From positions 1 to 6,669 of the forward strand of contig CAMQXE010000069.1 in assembly GCA_947038745.1 (NCBI GenBank): a stretch of 6,669 bases of DNA, read 5' to 3'. Under the pieces are notes generated by a model. That model saw only the letters and a list, made by a program, of their open reading frames with translations. It was not told where the DNA came from and ran no database searches. Shown here in pieces: positions 1 through 6,669 of this stretch. Both the position numbers and the translations under genes were made by a program. The first letter of the stretch is position 1, and every line of letters begins with the position of its first letter. This DNA comes from an uncultured Propionibacteriaceae bacterium (GTDB lineage: Bacteria; Actinomycetota; Actinomycetes; Propionibacteriales; Propionibacteriaceae).

Positions 1-640
1 GAAGTGGATCGGCCTGGGCTAGATCGGCAGCAGTCCGTATTCGTAGGGCCGATATAGCTTGGGCGGTACGCCGACCAATACCCCAGACATCGCTGACTTC
101 GGTTAGCTGTAGTGCTCGTAGGATCTGCTCCGGTTTTGCGGCTGTAATGTCAAGCACCTCCGAGCCATTTAATTTGGCCCAGTGCTGTGCCTGCTTGGCG
201 AGAGTTTTTGTTGTTCCGATCCCTACGGAGACCGGGAGCCCGGTGCGACGCCAGACGTCGACTTTGATCTGCTCGGCAGTTAGCCGCGAGTTGCCTGGCA
301 GAGTGATAAAACATTCGTCGATGGAGTACTGCTCTACCTGTGGCGAGAGAGCGTGCAAAGACATTACGAAACGTCGTGACATATCTCCGTAAAGTTCGTA
401 ATTGCTCGATCTCGCCACGATGGCGCGATAGCGCGGATTCTGTTTGGCCTTAAACCAGGATTCGCCCATAGCGATGCCGTGGTCTTTTGCCTCCTGGCTG
501 CGGGCTATGACGCAGCCATCATTGTTCGATAAGACGACGAGCGGTGTCTGTGCCAGCGTGGGATCGATAAAACGTTCACACGAGCAGTACATGGAGCGAA
601 CATCGACAAGTGCGATTCGGTGGTTCTTGCGTTGCGTCAT
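1..640 (-). CDS. umuC: UmuC-type Y-family translesion DNA polymerase (DNA polymerase V catalytic subunit), 3' end outside window
   Basis: The frame is open from an ATG at 640 to the left edge (213 codons), so roughly the N-terminal half of a protein that is usually about 420 residues is present. Visible motifs are VDVRSMYCSCE (residues 12-22, catalytic Asp13, Tyr18 at the steric-gate position), VVLSNNDGCVIARS (35-48), SSNYELYGDMS (78-88), YSIDEC (105-110, catalytic Asp108 and Glu109), SVGIGTTKTLAK (138-149) and the helix-hairpin-helix VWGIGRRTA (185-193). All metal ligands are intact, so the polymerase core looks functional. The family copies damaged DNA with low fidelity together with UmuD' and RecA. 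The start codon overlaps the umuD stop as ATGA with no good Shine-Dalgarno of its own, which implies translational coupling. The little-finger domain and beta-clamp motif lie outside the window. The UmuC/ImpB/SamB family call is very secure. Confidence 0.95.
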   Translation of the reverse strand, partial: MTQRKNHRIALVDVRSMYCSCERFIDPTLAQTPLVVLSNNDGCVIARSQEAKDHGIAMGESWFKAKQNPRYRAIVARSSNYELYGDMSRRFVMSLHALSPQVEQYSIDECFITLPGNSRLTAEQIKVDVWRRTGLPVSVGIGTTKTLAKQAQHWAKLNGSEVLDITAAKPEQILRALQLTEVSDVWGIGRRTAQAISALRIRTAADLAQADPL

Positions 641-975
641 CGGAGATTTTTTCTGGTGGGGTGCAAGACATAGGTAACAACGCCCCAAACTTCCCGAAGC
701 GCTATAAGCCCAGATGCTGTTCTAAATCGCCCTCCTGGAAGGTAACTGCCAAACCTGAACTCGTCATCGACGATGCCGATGACGATATCTCCAGGGATCG
801 GAGTGAGAGAGCGATCAACGATGAGCTCATCTCCGTGATAAATGCCTAGTGGGATTGGGCTGTCCGATGTTGCCCGCAAGATAAAAGTCGATGCTGGGTT
901 AGCAATGAGGTGGTCGTCTAGACGCAGTGGAGCAGAGATGTAATCACGCGCAGGTGAGGGCCATGCGGTTGCCAC
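637..975 (-). CDS. umuD: UmuD-like S24 family protein, naturally UmuD'-sized and lacking the catalytic lysine
   Basis: This 112-residue protein aligns by eye with the C-terminal domain of E. coli UmuD: PSPARDYI (6-13), the Ser loop RATSDSPIPLGI (34-45), GDELIVDRSLTP (48-59) and GDIVIGIVDDEF (62-73). The family binds UmuC to form Pol V and normally removes its own first 24 residues through a Ser-Lys dyad (Ser60/Lys97 in E. coli). Here the protein begins only about three residues before the position of that cleavage site. Ser39 is kept, but the Lys97 position is Gly76 and the Met after Ser is Pro40. It should therefore act as UmuD' without cleavage; this is an inference. The GTG start is chosen because AAGGAGGT lies five bases upstream, and no other in-frame start codon occurs before the upstream stop at 1060-1062. 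It is the first gene of a LexA-box operon with umuC. A decayed LexA-like fragment is less likely, given umuC and the UmuD-specific PSPA motif. Confidence 0.9.
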   Translation of the reverse strand: MATAWPSPARDYISAPLRLDDHLIANPASTFILRATSDSPIPLGIYHGDELIVDRSLTPIPGDIVIGIVDDEFRFGSYLPGGRFRTASGLIALREVWGVVTYVLHPTRKNLR

Positions 976-980
976 ATCAC

Positions 981-988
981 ACCTCCTT
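981..988 (-). promoter_or_regulatory. Strong ribosome binding site of umuD
   Basis: On the minus strand AAGGAGGT stands five bases before the GTG at 975. It fixes the short start of umuD. An overlapping ATG at 977 is in another frame and does not give a UmuD product. Confidence 0.8.
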
Positions 989-990
989 GA

Positions 991-1006
991 TCGAATATAT
1001 GTTCGA
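991..1006. promoter_or_regulatory. LexA operator (SOS box) of umuDC
   Basis: TCGAATATATGTTCGA matches the actinobacterial SOS box TCGAAC-N4-GTTCGA at every defined base except one (T for C in the left arm). It overlaps the last base of the umuD -10 box and covers the expected start of transcription, so bound LexA should block RNA polymerase. This predicts DNA-damage induction of umuDC. The divergent whiA begins 134 bp away, and the box probably does not control it. Confidence 0.88.
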
Positions 1007-1036
1007 TTATAGCGAGCTAGTCTGACAATCTGGCAA
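1006..1036 (-). promoter_or_regulatory. Promoter of the umuDC operon
   Basis: On the minus strand a perfect -10 hexamer TATAAT lies at 1006-1011. A possible -35 TTGCCA at 1031-1036 is separated from it by 19 bp, a little longer than the ideal 17. The predicted transcript starts near 999, inside the LexA box, giving a leader of about 24 bases. The -10 is convincing; the -35 is tentative. Confidence 0.65.
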
Positions 1037-1067
1037 GCCCCTGATTGTTTGTGGCTGTATCAGGGGC
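1037..1067. repeat. Perfect 9-bp inverted repeat in the umuD-whiA divergent region
   Basis: GCCCCTGAT (1037-1045) is repeated in inverted form as ATCAGGGGC (1059-1067) around a 13-base loop. On the plus strand a T-run (about 1076-1080) follows after eight bases, so it could act as a weak terminator or attenuator facing whiA. It abuts the putative umuD -35 box and could instead be a protein-binding site. No gene ending in this direction is visible upstream. No open frame of interest was seen in 976-1139. Confidence 0.55.
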
Positions 1068-1139
1068 ATCACCAAATTTTTACTAAGCAACCGTGATACA
1101 CCTTGCACACGAGGCCGCATGATATGAAAAACTGAGCCA

Positions 1140-2126
1140 ATGGCGATGACACCTCAGGTAAAGGCTGAACTGGCGACAGTGAGCGTCACTAAACCCTGTT
1201 GCCGTAGGGCTGAGGTAGCAGCGATGCTACGTTTCTCTGGAGGGCTACACCTAGCCAACGGGCGAATTATCGTTGAATCCGAGTTAGATACGGGTGCTGC
1301 TGCGCGCCGTCTGCGGTCCACGATCATGGATCTTTTTGGCTACCAAAGTGAGCTCATTGTGGTGAATGGCTCAGGCTTGCGTCGGGGGCCGCGTTATGTA
1401 GTTCGCCTGGTAAAAGATGGTGAAGCGCTTGCTCGTCAGACAGGGCTGATCGATACAAAAGGCCGCCCTGCGCGTGGATTGCCTCCACAAGTTATTGCTG
1501 GTGGCGCTTGCGACTGTGTTGCTGCGTGGCGCGGGGCCTTCTTAGCGCACGGCTCCTTGACTGAGCCTGGCCGTTCAATGTCGATGGAGATTACCGCTCC
1601 AGGGTCAGAAGCGGCCCTAGCGCTTGTAGGTTGCGCGCGGCGATTGAGTATTGCTGCCAAACCGCGCGAAGTTCGCGGAGTTGATCGTGTCGTTATTCGC
1701 GATGGCGATGCTATCGGTCAGATGCTTACGCGGATGGGCGCGCATCAGACTGTGCTGGCATGGGAAGAACGACGCATGCGCCGCGAAATTAAGGCGTCGG
1801 CACATCGTTTGGCTAATTTTGATGACGCGAATCTGCGTCGCTCAGCTAGAGCCGCTGTTGCTTCCGGGGCTCGTGTGCAGCGTGCTTTGGAGATTCTTGG
1901 TGACGAGGTCCCAGATCATCTAAAGCAGGCGGGGCTGCTTCGTTTGGAGCATAAGCAAGCAAGTCTTGAGGAGCTAGGGCAGTTACATACTCCACCACTG
2001 ACTAAGGACGCAATTGCTGGACGGATTCGACGTCTTCTTGGTACGGCTGACAAACGCGCTGAAGAACTTGGCATCCCGACGACTGAGGCAAGTCTCACAG
2101 TCGAACTGCTAGATGAAGTGGGCTAG
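1140..2126 (+). CDS. whiA: WhiA family DNA-binding regulator
   Basis: This 328-residue protein has the usual WhiA length. The N-terminus matches family members, with [21 protein letters not shown] (residues 17-37) opening the LAGLIDADG-like domain, which lacks nuclease activity in this family, continued by [11 protein letters not shown] (50-60) and the [10 protein letters not shown] repeat half (131-140). The C-terminus has the family helix-turn-helix, [16 protein letters not shown] (267-282) followed by [14 protein letters not shown] (287-300). WhiA activates sporulation and cell-division genes in Streptomyces; in non-sporulating relatives its role is less defined. ATG at 1140 is preferred over ATG at 1146 because M-A-M-T is typical of the family start. 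Only a weak GAG precedes it, so initiation may be inefficient or nearly leaderless. The gene precedes the glycolytic cluster, as in many actinobacteria. The usual upstream partner yvcK is absent from its place and divergent umuDC stands there instead. Confidence 0.95.
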   Translation: MAMTPQVKAELATVSVTKPCCRRAEVAAMLRFSGGLHLANGRIIVESELDTGAAARRLRSTIMDLFGYQSELIVVNGSGLRRGPRYVVRLVKDGEALARQTGLIDTKGRPARGLPPQVIAGGACDCVAAWRGAFLAHGSLTEPGRSMSMEITAPGSEAALALVGCARRLSIAAKPREVRGVDRVVIRDGDAIGQMLTRMGAHQTVLAWEERRMRREIKASAHRLANFDDANLRRSARAAVASGARVQRALEILGDEVPDHLKQAGLLRLEHKQASLEELGQLHTPPLTKDAIAGRIRRLLGTADKRAEELGIPTTEASLTVELLDEVG

Positions 2127-2183
2127 CAGAGGTCTGCGGCTTGCTATTCGAGTGTCCTGGTTTGTGGACATTTCGTGTGGACT
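2126..2183. repeat. Cluster of short repeats between whiA and gap
   Basis: Directly after the whiA stop is the near-palindrome GCAGA-gg-TCTGC (2126-2137). It is followed by an inverted repeat TGTCC (2153-2157) / GGACA (2166-2170) and by a direct repeat of TGTGGAC at 2163-2169 and 2176-2182 (13-bp period). These could be operator half-sites for control of gap. The stems are short, so chance is a real alternative. No whiA terminator with a T-run is seen here, so read-through from whiA into gap is possible. Confidence 0.3.
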
Positions 2184-2184
2184 G

Positions 2185-2213
2185 TTCTATCTGCGCCTGA
2201 TTTTCGTTAGGGT
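2185..2213 (+). promoter_or_regulatory. Candidate promoter of the gap-pgk-tpiA block
   Basis: TAGGGT at 2208-2213 fits the TANNNT minimal -10 common in actinobacteria. A weak -35-like TTCTAT lies 17 bp upstream at 2185-2190. The transcript would start near 2220 with a leader of about 30 bases. An alternative pair is TTGTGG (2162-2167) with TTCTAT (2185-2190), also 17 bp apart. Neither is close to consensus. Confidence 0.35.
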
Positions 2214-2216
2214 TGA

Positions 2217-3251
<1,035 letters not shown>

Positions 3252-3284
3252 CTAAACCTCATATTGAGCTGAAGGGAAACCATC

Positions 3285-4496
3285 GTGAAGTCAGTACGCG
3301 ATTTGGGCGATCTCGCAGGTAAGCGCGTCGTTATTCGTTGTGATCTGAATGTGCCGCTTGACGGCGAAACCATCACCGACGACGGGCGCATTCGCGCTTC
3401 GGTGCCAACTATCCAGATGCTTCTGGATAAGGGTGCCCGTGTCGTTGTACTGGCTCACCTTGGTCGCCCTAAGGGTGAGGTTAAGCCGGAATTCTCTCTG
3501 GCCCCGGCGGCCAAGCGGCTCAGTGAGCTGCTTGGCGCCGAGGTCCGGCTTGCCGGCGATGTCGTCGGTGCTAGTGCGCAAGAAATTAATGCGCAGCTTG
3601 CCGATGGCCAGATCATGATGTGCGAGAACGTACGTTTTGAGCCTGCTGAAGAGTCCAAGGATGAGGCACAGCGTGCCGAGCTTGCGGCTAAGTATGCGGC
3701 TCTGGGTGATCTTTTTGTTTCCGACGGATTTGGGGTGGTTCACCGCAAGCAGGCGTCGGTTTACGATATTGCCAAGCTGTTGCCGTCCTACGCGGGCATT
3801 CTCGTGCAGGACGAGGTTGAGGTACTCAAGCAGCTCACCGTAACCCCAGAACGTCCTTACACAGTTGTCCTTGGTGGGGCGAAGGTCGCAGACAAACTTG
3901 CTGTTATCGAGAATCTGCTTAAGGCTGCCGACACACTGGTTATTGGCGGTGGCATGAGCTTTACCTTCCTCAAGGCCTTGGGTTATGAGATTGGCGCCTC
4001 CATTGTGGATGAGGCAAATATCGAAACCTGCAAGCATTACTTGGAGCAGGCAAAGAAACTAGGTAAGACGATTCTGTTGCAGGTCGATACCCGCGTTGTA
4101 AGCGGTGTGGATTTTGCTACTCGTACCCTTGATGGTGAGGTCGAGATCGTCGCGGCCGATGCGATGCCTGCGGGCAAGATCGGCCTCGATATTGGCCCAG
4201 AGTCTGAGAAGCTGTTTGCCGAAGCAGTGTCCCAGAGCAAGACGGTCTTCTGGAATGGCCCGATGGGCGTATTCGAGATCCCTGAGCTTGCTGGTGGTAC
4301 TAAGGCCGTGGCGCAGGCACTCACCGAAGTAACCGGTCTTGCTGTTGTGGGCGGCGGCGACTCTGCTGCTGCTTTCCGTGAGCTTGGTTTTGCTGATGGC
4401 TTCACCGGTCACATCTCGACCGGTGGTGGCGCATCGCTGGAATATCTTGAGGGCAAGGAACTCCCAGGCCTGACCGCGTTGGAGGAGAGCAAGTAA
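3285..4496 (+). CDS. pgk: Phosphoglycerate kinase
   Basis: The 403-residue protein has the family length. It transfers phosphate from 1,3-bisphosphoglycerate to ADP, the first ATP-yielding step of glycolysis. Visible motifs are [12 protein letters not shown] (residues 15-26), the substrate motif HLGRPKG (58-64), [28 protein letters not shown], the nucleotide-site [11 protein letters not shown] and GGGDSAAA, and the terminal [12 protein letters not shown]. The GTG start at 3285 has GAAGGGA upstream at 3271-3277 and begins the conserved [17 protein letters not shown] N-terminus. It follows gap by 33 bp with no terminator between them, and its stop overlaps the tpiA start, so the three genes form one transcription unit. 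The protein looks complete and ordinary. Confidence 0.98.
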   Translation: MKSVRDLGDLAGKRVVIRCDLNVPLDGETITDDGRIRASVPTIQMLLDKGARVVVLAHLGRPKGEVKPEFSLAPAAKRLSELLGAEVRLAGDVVGASAQEINAQLADGQIMMCENVRFEPAEESKDEAQRAELAAKYAALGDLFVSDGFGVVHRKQASVYDIAKLLPSYAGILVQDEVEVLKQLTVTPERPYTVVLGGAKVADKLAVIENLLKAADTLVIGGGMSFTFLKALGYEIGASIVDEANIETCKHYLEQAKKLGKTILLQVDTRVVSGVDFATRTLDGEVEIVAADAMPAGKIGLDIGPESEKLFAEAVSQSKTVFWNGPMGVFEIPELAGGTKAVAQALTEVTGLAVVGGGDSAAAFRELGFADGFTGHISTGGGASLEYLEGKELPGLTALEESK

Positions 4497-5293
4497 TGAG
4501 CACTCGCAAGCCTTTGATGGCAGGCAACTGGAAGATGAACTGCAACCATGTCGAGGCTGTTGGCTTGGTGCAGAAGTTGGCATTCACGCTGGCTGATAAG
4601 AAGTGGGACCCGAGCAAGTCAGAATGTGTGGTTTTGCCGCCGTTCACTGACCTGCGCACAGTCCAGACGCTCATTGACGGCGATAAGCTCGCTATTGGTC
4701 TTGGCGCCCAAGACGTCTCGGTACAAGATGCAGGCGCTTACACCGGTGAGATCTCAGCAGCGATGCTGGCCAAGCTGGGCTGTTCCTACGTTGTTGTTGG
4801 TCACTCGGAGCGTCGTGATTACCATCAAGAATCCGATGAGTTGGTCAATCAGAAGGCACTCAAGGTTTTTGACCAGGGGATGATCCCGATCGTGTGTGTT
4901 GGCGAGGGTCTAGATATCCGCCGCGCTAATGAGCATGTTCAGTTCACTACGAACGAGGTGCGTAACGCAGTAATGGGCTTCTCTAAGGAGCAGCTTGCTC
5001 ATGCGGTTATCGCGTATGAGCCAGTGTGGGCTATCGGTACTGGTGAGGTTGCCTCAGCAGAAGACGCGCAAGAGGTTTGTGCTGCTATTCGTCAGACTAT
5101 CGCTCAGCTTGCTGACGCGGAGACGGCTGAGCAGACCCGTATCCTCTATGGCGGCTCCGTGAAAGCTAATAACGTGGCCACGCTGATGACAAAGCCAGAT
5201 GTTGACGGTGCTCTCGTTGGTGGCGCAAGCCTCAACGCTGAGGAGTTTTCAGCCATCGTTCGCTTCTACGATCTTCCGGTGGTAGAAGGCTAA
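4496..5293 (+). CDS. tpiA: Triosephosphate isomerase
   Basis: This 265-residue TIM-barrel enzyme interconverts dihydroxyacetone phosphate and glyceraldehyde 3-phosphate. Active-site residues are all present: Asn11 and Lys13 in AGNWKMN, His103 in VVVGHSERR, Glu175 in [11 protein letters not shown] (which includes the loop-6 lid), and the phosphate-binding YGGSVKANN and GALVGGASL. The ATG shares one base with the pgk stop (TAATG), and GGAGGAG at 4481-4487 inside pgk gives an 8-base spacing, which suggests coupled translation. It is the last gene before a strong hairpin, so it probably ends the glycolytic unit. Confidence 0.98.
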   Translation: MSTRKPLMAGNWKMNCNHVEAVGLVQKLAFTLADKKWDPSKSECVVLPPFTDLRTVQTLIDGDKLAIGLGAQDVSVQDAGAYTGEISAAMLAKLGCSYVVVGHSERRDYHQESDELVNQKALKVFDQGMIPIVCVGEGLDIRRANEHVQFTTNEVRNAVMGFSKEQLAHAVIAYEPVWAIGTGEVASAEDAQEVCAAIRQTIAQLADAETAEQTRILYGGSVKANNVATLMTKPDVDGALVGGASLNAEEFSAIVRFYDLPVVEG

Positions 5294-5312
5294 GAGACGT
5301 ATTAGATATCTT

Positions 5313-5348
5313 CGCGTCCCCTGCACAAAATACTGTGCAGGGGACGCG
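5313..5348 (+). terminator. Hairpin terminator after tpiA
   Basis: A perfect 15-bp inverted repeat CGCGTCCCCTGCACA / TGTGCAGGGGACGCG surrounds a six-base loop (5328-5333). The following bases, CTTGTCT, are a poor T-run, so it resembles the U-poor terminators often seen in actinobacteria. It could also be an mRNA 3'-end stabiliser with partial read-through into secG. Confidence 0.75.
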
Positions 5349-5377
5349 CTTGTCTCCGATAGGGAAAATGGGCCAGG

Positions 5378-5388
5378 TAGGTTAAACT
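5378..5388 (+). promoter_or_regulatory. Possible -10 region for secG-rbpA
   Basis: TAGGTTAAACT contains two overlapping TANNNT matches (TAGGTT and TAAACT) downstream of the tpiA hairpin and 24 bases or more before the secG start. No convincing -35 at proper spacing was found; TTGTCT at 5350-5355 is too far away. The support is mainly positional. Confidence 0.3.
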
Positions 5389-5402
5389 GAGCAAGTGATT
5401 TT

Positions 5403-5406
5403 GGAG
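5403..5406 (+). promoter_or_regulatory. Ribosome binding site deciding the secG start
   Basis: GGAG lies six bases before ATG 5413 and none of the other in-frame starts (GTG 5395, ATG 5407) has a comparable site. It falls inside the longer GTG-started reading, which argues that the longer form is not the real one. Confidence 0.6.
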
Positions 5407-5412
5407 ATGTCT

Positions 5413-5664
5413 ATGAGCTGGCCGATTATGGCGCTGTCAATCCTTTTGATCCTGACCAGCGCCATTTTGTCGCTGTTCATTTTGCTACACAAGAGCCGTG
5501 GTGGCGGTATGTCGGATCTCTTTGGCGGCGGTATGTCCACGTCAATGGGCGGCACCTCTATGGTGGAACGCAATCTTGACCGGATCACGATTGTCGTGGG
5601 CATCATCTGGCTAGCCTGCATCATCGCCCTGCTTGTGCTCTACCGCCTTCAAGGTGCTGCGTAG
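5413..5664 (+). CDS. secG: Preprotein translocase subunit SecG
   Basis: This is a small membrane protein of 83 residues from ATG 5413 (89 if GTG 5395 is used). The first transmembrane segment (about residues 3-24, rich in I and L) is followed by the conserved LLHKSRGGGMSDLFGGG loop and GTSMVERNLDRIT. The second membrane segment is VVGIIWLACIIALLVLY, and the tail is short. SecG associates with SecYE and assists SecA-driven protein export across the cytoplasmic membrane. The start at 5413 is chosen from the GGAG at 5403-5406. It lies downstream of the tpiA hairpin and 39 bp before rbpA with no terminator between them, so it probably shares a transcript with rbpA. Its position after tpiA is common in actinobacteria. 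Family assignment is firm; the exact start is less so. Confidence 0.94.
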   Translation: MSWPIMALSILLILTSAILSLFILLHKSRGGGMSDLFGGGMSTSMGGTSMVERNLDRITIVVGIIWLACIIALLVLYRLQGAA

Positions 5665-5703
5665 ACTTTTCCTGCTGCTTTTTCCCTCTAGGAGTTTCTT
5701 TTC

Positions 5704-6060
5704 GTGTCTGGTGGTAATGCCATTCGCGGTAGCCGCGTCGGTGCTGGCCCAATGGGTGAGGCCGAACGAGGCGATACCGCGCCCCGTCTTCATGTGTCCT
5801 ATTTCTGTGCCAATGGGCACGAGACGCGCCCGGCTTTTGCTGCCGAAGCGCAGCTACCAGAAACCTGGGATTGCCCGCGTTGTGGTCTGCCAGGAAACCT
5901 TGATTCAGATAATCCTCCAGCTCCGCCGAAGGCCCAGCCGTATAAGACTCACCTAGCCTATGTGAAGGAGCGTCGCACGGAGAAGGAAGCGGCAGATATC
6001 CTCTCTGAGGCAGTGAAGGTACTGCGGAAACGTCGCAAGGCTGGAGAGGTCATCTACTAG
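5704..6060 (+). CDS. rbpA: RNA polymerase-binding protein RbpA
   Basis: This 118-residue protein matches the actinobacterial RbpA layout. The N-terminal tail is AIRGSRVGAGPMGEAERGDTAPR (residues 6-28, similar to RGSRLG...APR in Mycobacterium). A zinc-type core domain carries Cys35, His39, Cys57 and Cys60. A basic linker, KAQPYKTH (76-83), precedes the helical sigma-interaction domain KERRTEKEAADILSEAVKVLRKRR (88-111). RbpA binds RNA polymerase and the principal sigma factor and stabilises open promoter complexes. The GTG start at 5704 follows TAGGAG (GGAG at 5691-5694) with nine bases between. The four-ligand set is like the Streptomyces protein rather than the Mycobacterium tuberculosis one, which lacks the full set. 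It is expressed with secG and ends at the hairpin at 6077-6118. Confidence 0.95.
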   Translation: MSGGNAIRGSRVGAGPMGEAERGDTAPRLHVSYFCANGHETRPAFAAEAQLPETWDCPRCGLPGNLDSDNPPAPPKAQPYKTHLAYVKERRTEKEAADILSEAVKVLRKRRKAGEVIY

Positions 6061-6076
6061 CCTTCATACAAATACC

Positions 6077-6118
6077 TAAAAGGTGGTGTAGCCCAGATAT
6101 GAGCTACACCACCTTTTA
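6077..6118. terminator. Bidirectional terminator between rbpA and pgl
   Basis: A perfect 16-bp stem pairs TAAAAGGTGGTGTAGC (6077-6092) with GCTACACCACCTTTTA (6103-6118) around a 10-base loop. The stem ends in A/T-rich arms, and TTTATT continues on the plus strand. It lies 16 bp after the rbpA stop and 14 bp beyond the stop of the convergent minus-strand gene, so it can end both transcripts. Confidence 0.92.
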
Positions 6119-6132
6119 TTTATGTCTTGCTA

Positions 6133-6669
6133 TTACCACTCGCAGTGGTAGTAGGGTAACTCTTTCGTAGCTGCTGCATCAGCGAACCAGTGCGTTGCAT
6201 GTGTGCCTCTGATAAGGCTTGCTGCTATCTCGGGGTCATGATTTAGAGCCCGAGATGTTGCTGCTGCTTTTTCCTGACCTGAAGCTAGCACCCAGACTTC
6301 ATGGGCGCGATTGATAGCTTCCGGGGTCAGAGTAAGGCGTTCCCAAGGCTCGTTCTCCCAGTCTTGGACACCAACGACTAAAGCCCCAGGCTGATTTACC
6401 GAGGAATCGCTAGCGCGTAGTGAGGCGATATCGCCTTGAGAGCCAATACTTAGCAGGCAGATATCAAAGGCAGTATCACCAAGTTCGGCAGCGTATTCGA
6501 GCGCGGCATCATCGGCATCCGTGTTATCGGTATGTGACGGCATCAAGTGCGTATGCGCCGTTGCAAGCGGGAAAGCTCCACCGAGTAAGGACAAAGCCTG
6601 CCCGGCATAGCGCGCATGATCTTCAGTGGATACATAACGGTCATCAGACCACCAAAGCTCAAGCCTTGA
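6133..6669 (-). CDS. pgl: 6-phosphogluconolactonase family protein, N-terminus outside window, altered active-site loop
   Basis: The frame stays open from the right edge to TAA at 6133-6135, giving 178 residues of a protein usually 230-260 long, so about 60-70 N-terminal residues are missing. No start is needed at 6594. Family signatures are LWWSDDRYV (fragment residues 5-13; usual WGDER), an AGQA helix, FDICLLSIGSQGDIASL (usual FDVVLLGMGPDGHIASL), ERLTLTPEAINRAHEVWVLASGQEKAAA and a closing THWFADAAA. The family hydrolyses 6-phosphogluconolactone in the pentose phosphate pathway. The loop His, proposed as catalytic base in studied members, is Asp here (codon 6430-6432), Pro-Asp is Ser-Gln and the Glu of DER is Asp. 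The enzyme may be weak, or altered in substrate. Convergence on the gap cluster recalls Mycobacterium, where zwf-opcA-pgl lies opposite; those partners would be to the right. Confidence 0.85.
   Translation of the reverse strand, partial: SRLELWWSDDRYVSTEDHARYAGQALSLLGGAFPLATAHTHLMPSHTDNTDADDAALEYAAELGDTAFDICLLSIGSQGDIASLRASDSSVNQPGALVVGVQDWENEPWERLTLTPEAINRAHEVWVLASGQEKAAATSRALNHDPEIAASLIRGTHATHWFADAAATKELPYYHCEW

Noticed and set aside
147..849. Three plus-strand open frames of 77-81 codons at the left
   Set aside because: They are shadows of umuC and umuD, whose conserved motifs are clear on the minus strand.
1051..1086. Eleven-codon GTG-started frame in the whiA leader
   Set aside because: There is no ribosome binding site and no sign of regulatory codons, so it cannot be told from chance.
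1148..2156. GACAC pentamers (1148-1152 and, on the minus strand, 2152-2156) as WhiA binding sites
   Set aside because: A 5-mer is expected about every 500 bp on two strands. One lies inside the whiA coding region, so there is no enrichment.
5633..5956. Plus-strand frame of 107 codons overlapping the end of secG and most of rbpA
   Set aside because: It is out of frame with two recognisable proteins. Its hydrophobic start comes from the secG-rbpA spacer read in the wrong frame.

Overview
The window looks like chromosomal DNA from a medium-GC actinobacterium. Four signs point there: a WhiA regulator, an RNA polymerase-binding protein RbpA (known only from Actinobacteria), an actinobacterial-type LexA/SOS box (TCGAAt-N4-GTTCGA), and a gap-pgk-tpiA-secG cluster downstream of whiA. 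The protein style and moderate GC would suit the Actinomycetaceae (Arcanobacterium/Trueperella/Actinomyces relatives), but that family-level guess is an inference from memory.

Region 1 (1-1139) is an SOS mutagenesis cassette on the minus strand. A UmuD-like protein (637-975) overlaps by four bases (ATGA) a UmuC-type Y-family polymerase that runs off the left edge (1-640). Upstream of umuD are a strong Shine-Dalgarno, a near-perfect LexA box over the expected transcription start, and a perfect TATAAT -10 box. The UmuD protein starts at the position equivalent to the usual self-cleavage site and has Gly where the catalytic Lys should be. It therefore looks like a ready-made UmuD'. A perfect 9-bp inverted repeat sits between this cassette and the divergent whiA.

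Region 2 (1140-5293, plus strand) holds whiA and then the lower-glycolysis genes gap, pgk and tpiA. gap has a consensus Shine-Dalgarno and a short upstream region rich in small repeats. pgk follows after 33 bp, and tpiA overlaps the pgk stop by one base. Their products convert triose phosphates to 3-phosphoglycerate: TpiA interconverts DHAP and GAP, Gap oxidises GAP to 1,3-bisphosphoglycerate, and Pgk makes ATP. A perfect 15-bp hairpin closes this block.

Region 3 (5350-6118, plus strand) carries secG (Sec translocon subunit) and rbpA (RNA polymerase/sigma cofactor), 39 bp apart and probably co-transcribed. They end at a perfect 16-bp terminator that can also serve the convergent gene.

Region 4 (6133-6669, minus strand) is the C-terminal part of a 6-phosphogluconolactonase-family gene that enters from the right edge. 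Its GxxGH active-site loop reads GSQGD, so the conserved His is Asp. Most of the window is ordinary core genome. The second-look items are the pre-processed, protease-dead UmuD, its position next to whiA, and the altered active site of the lactonase. No new system was recognised.
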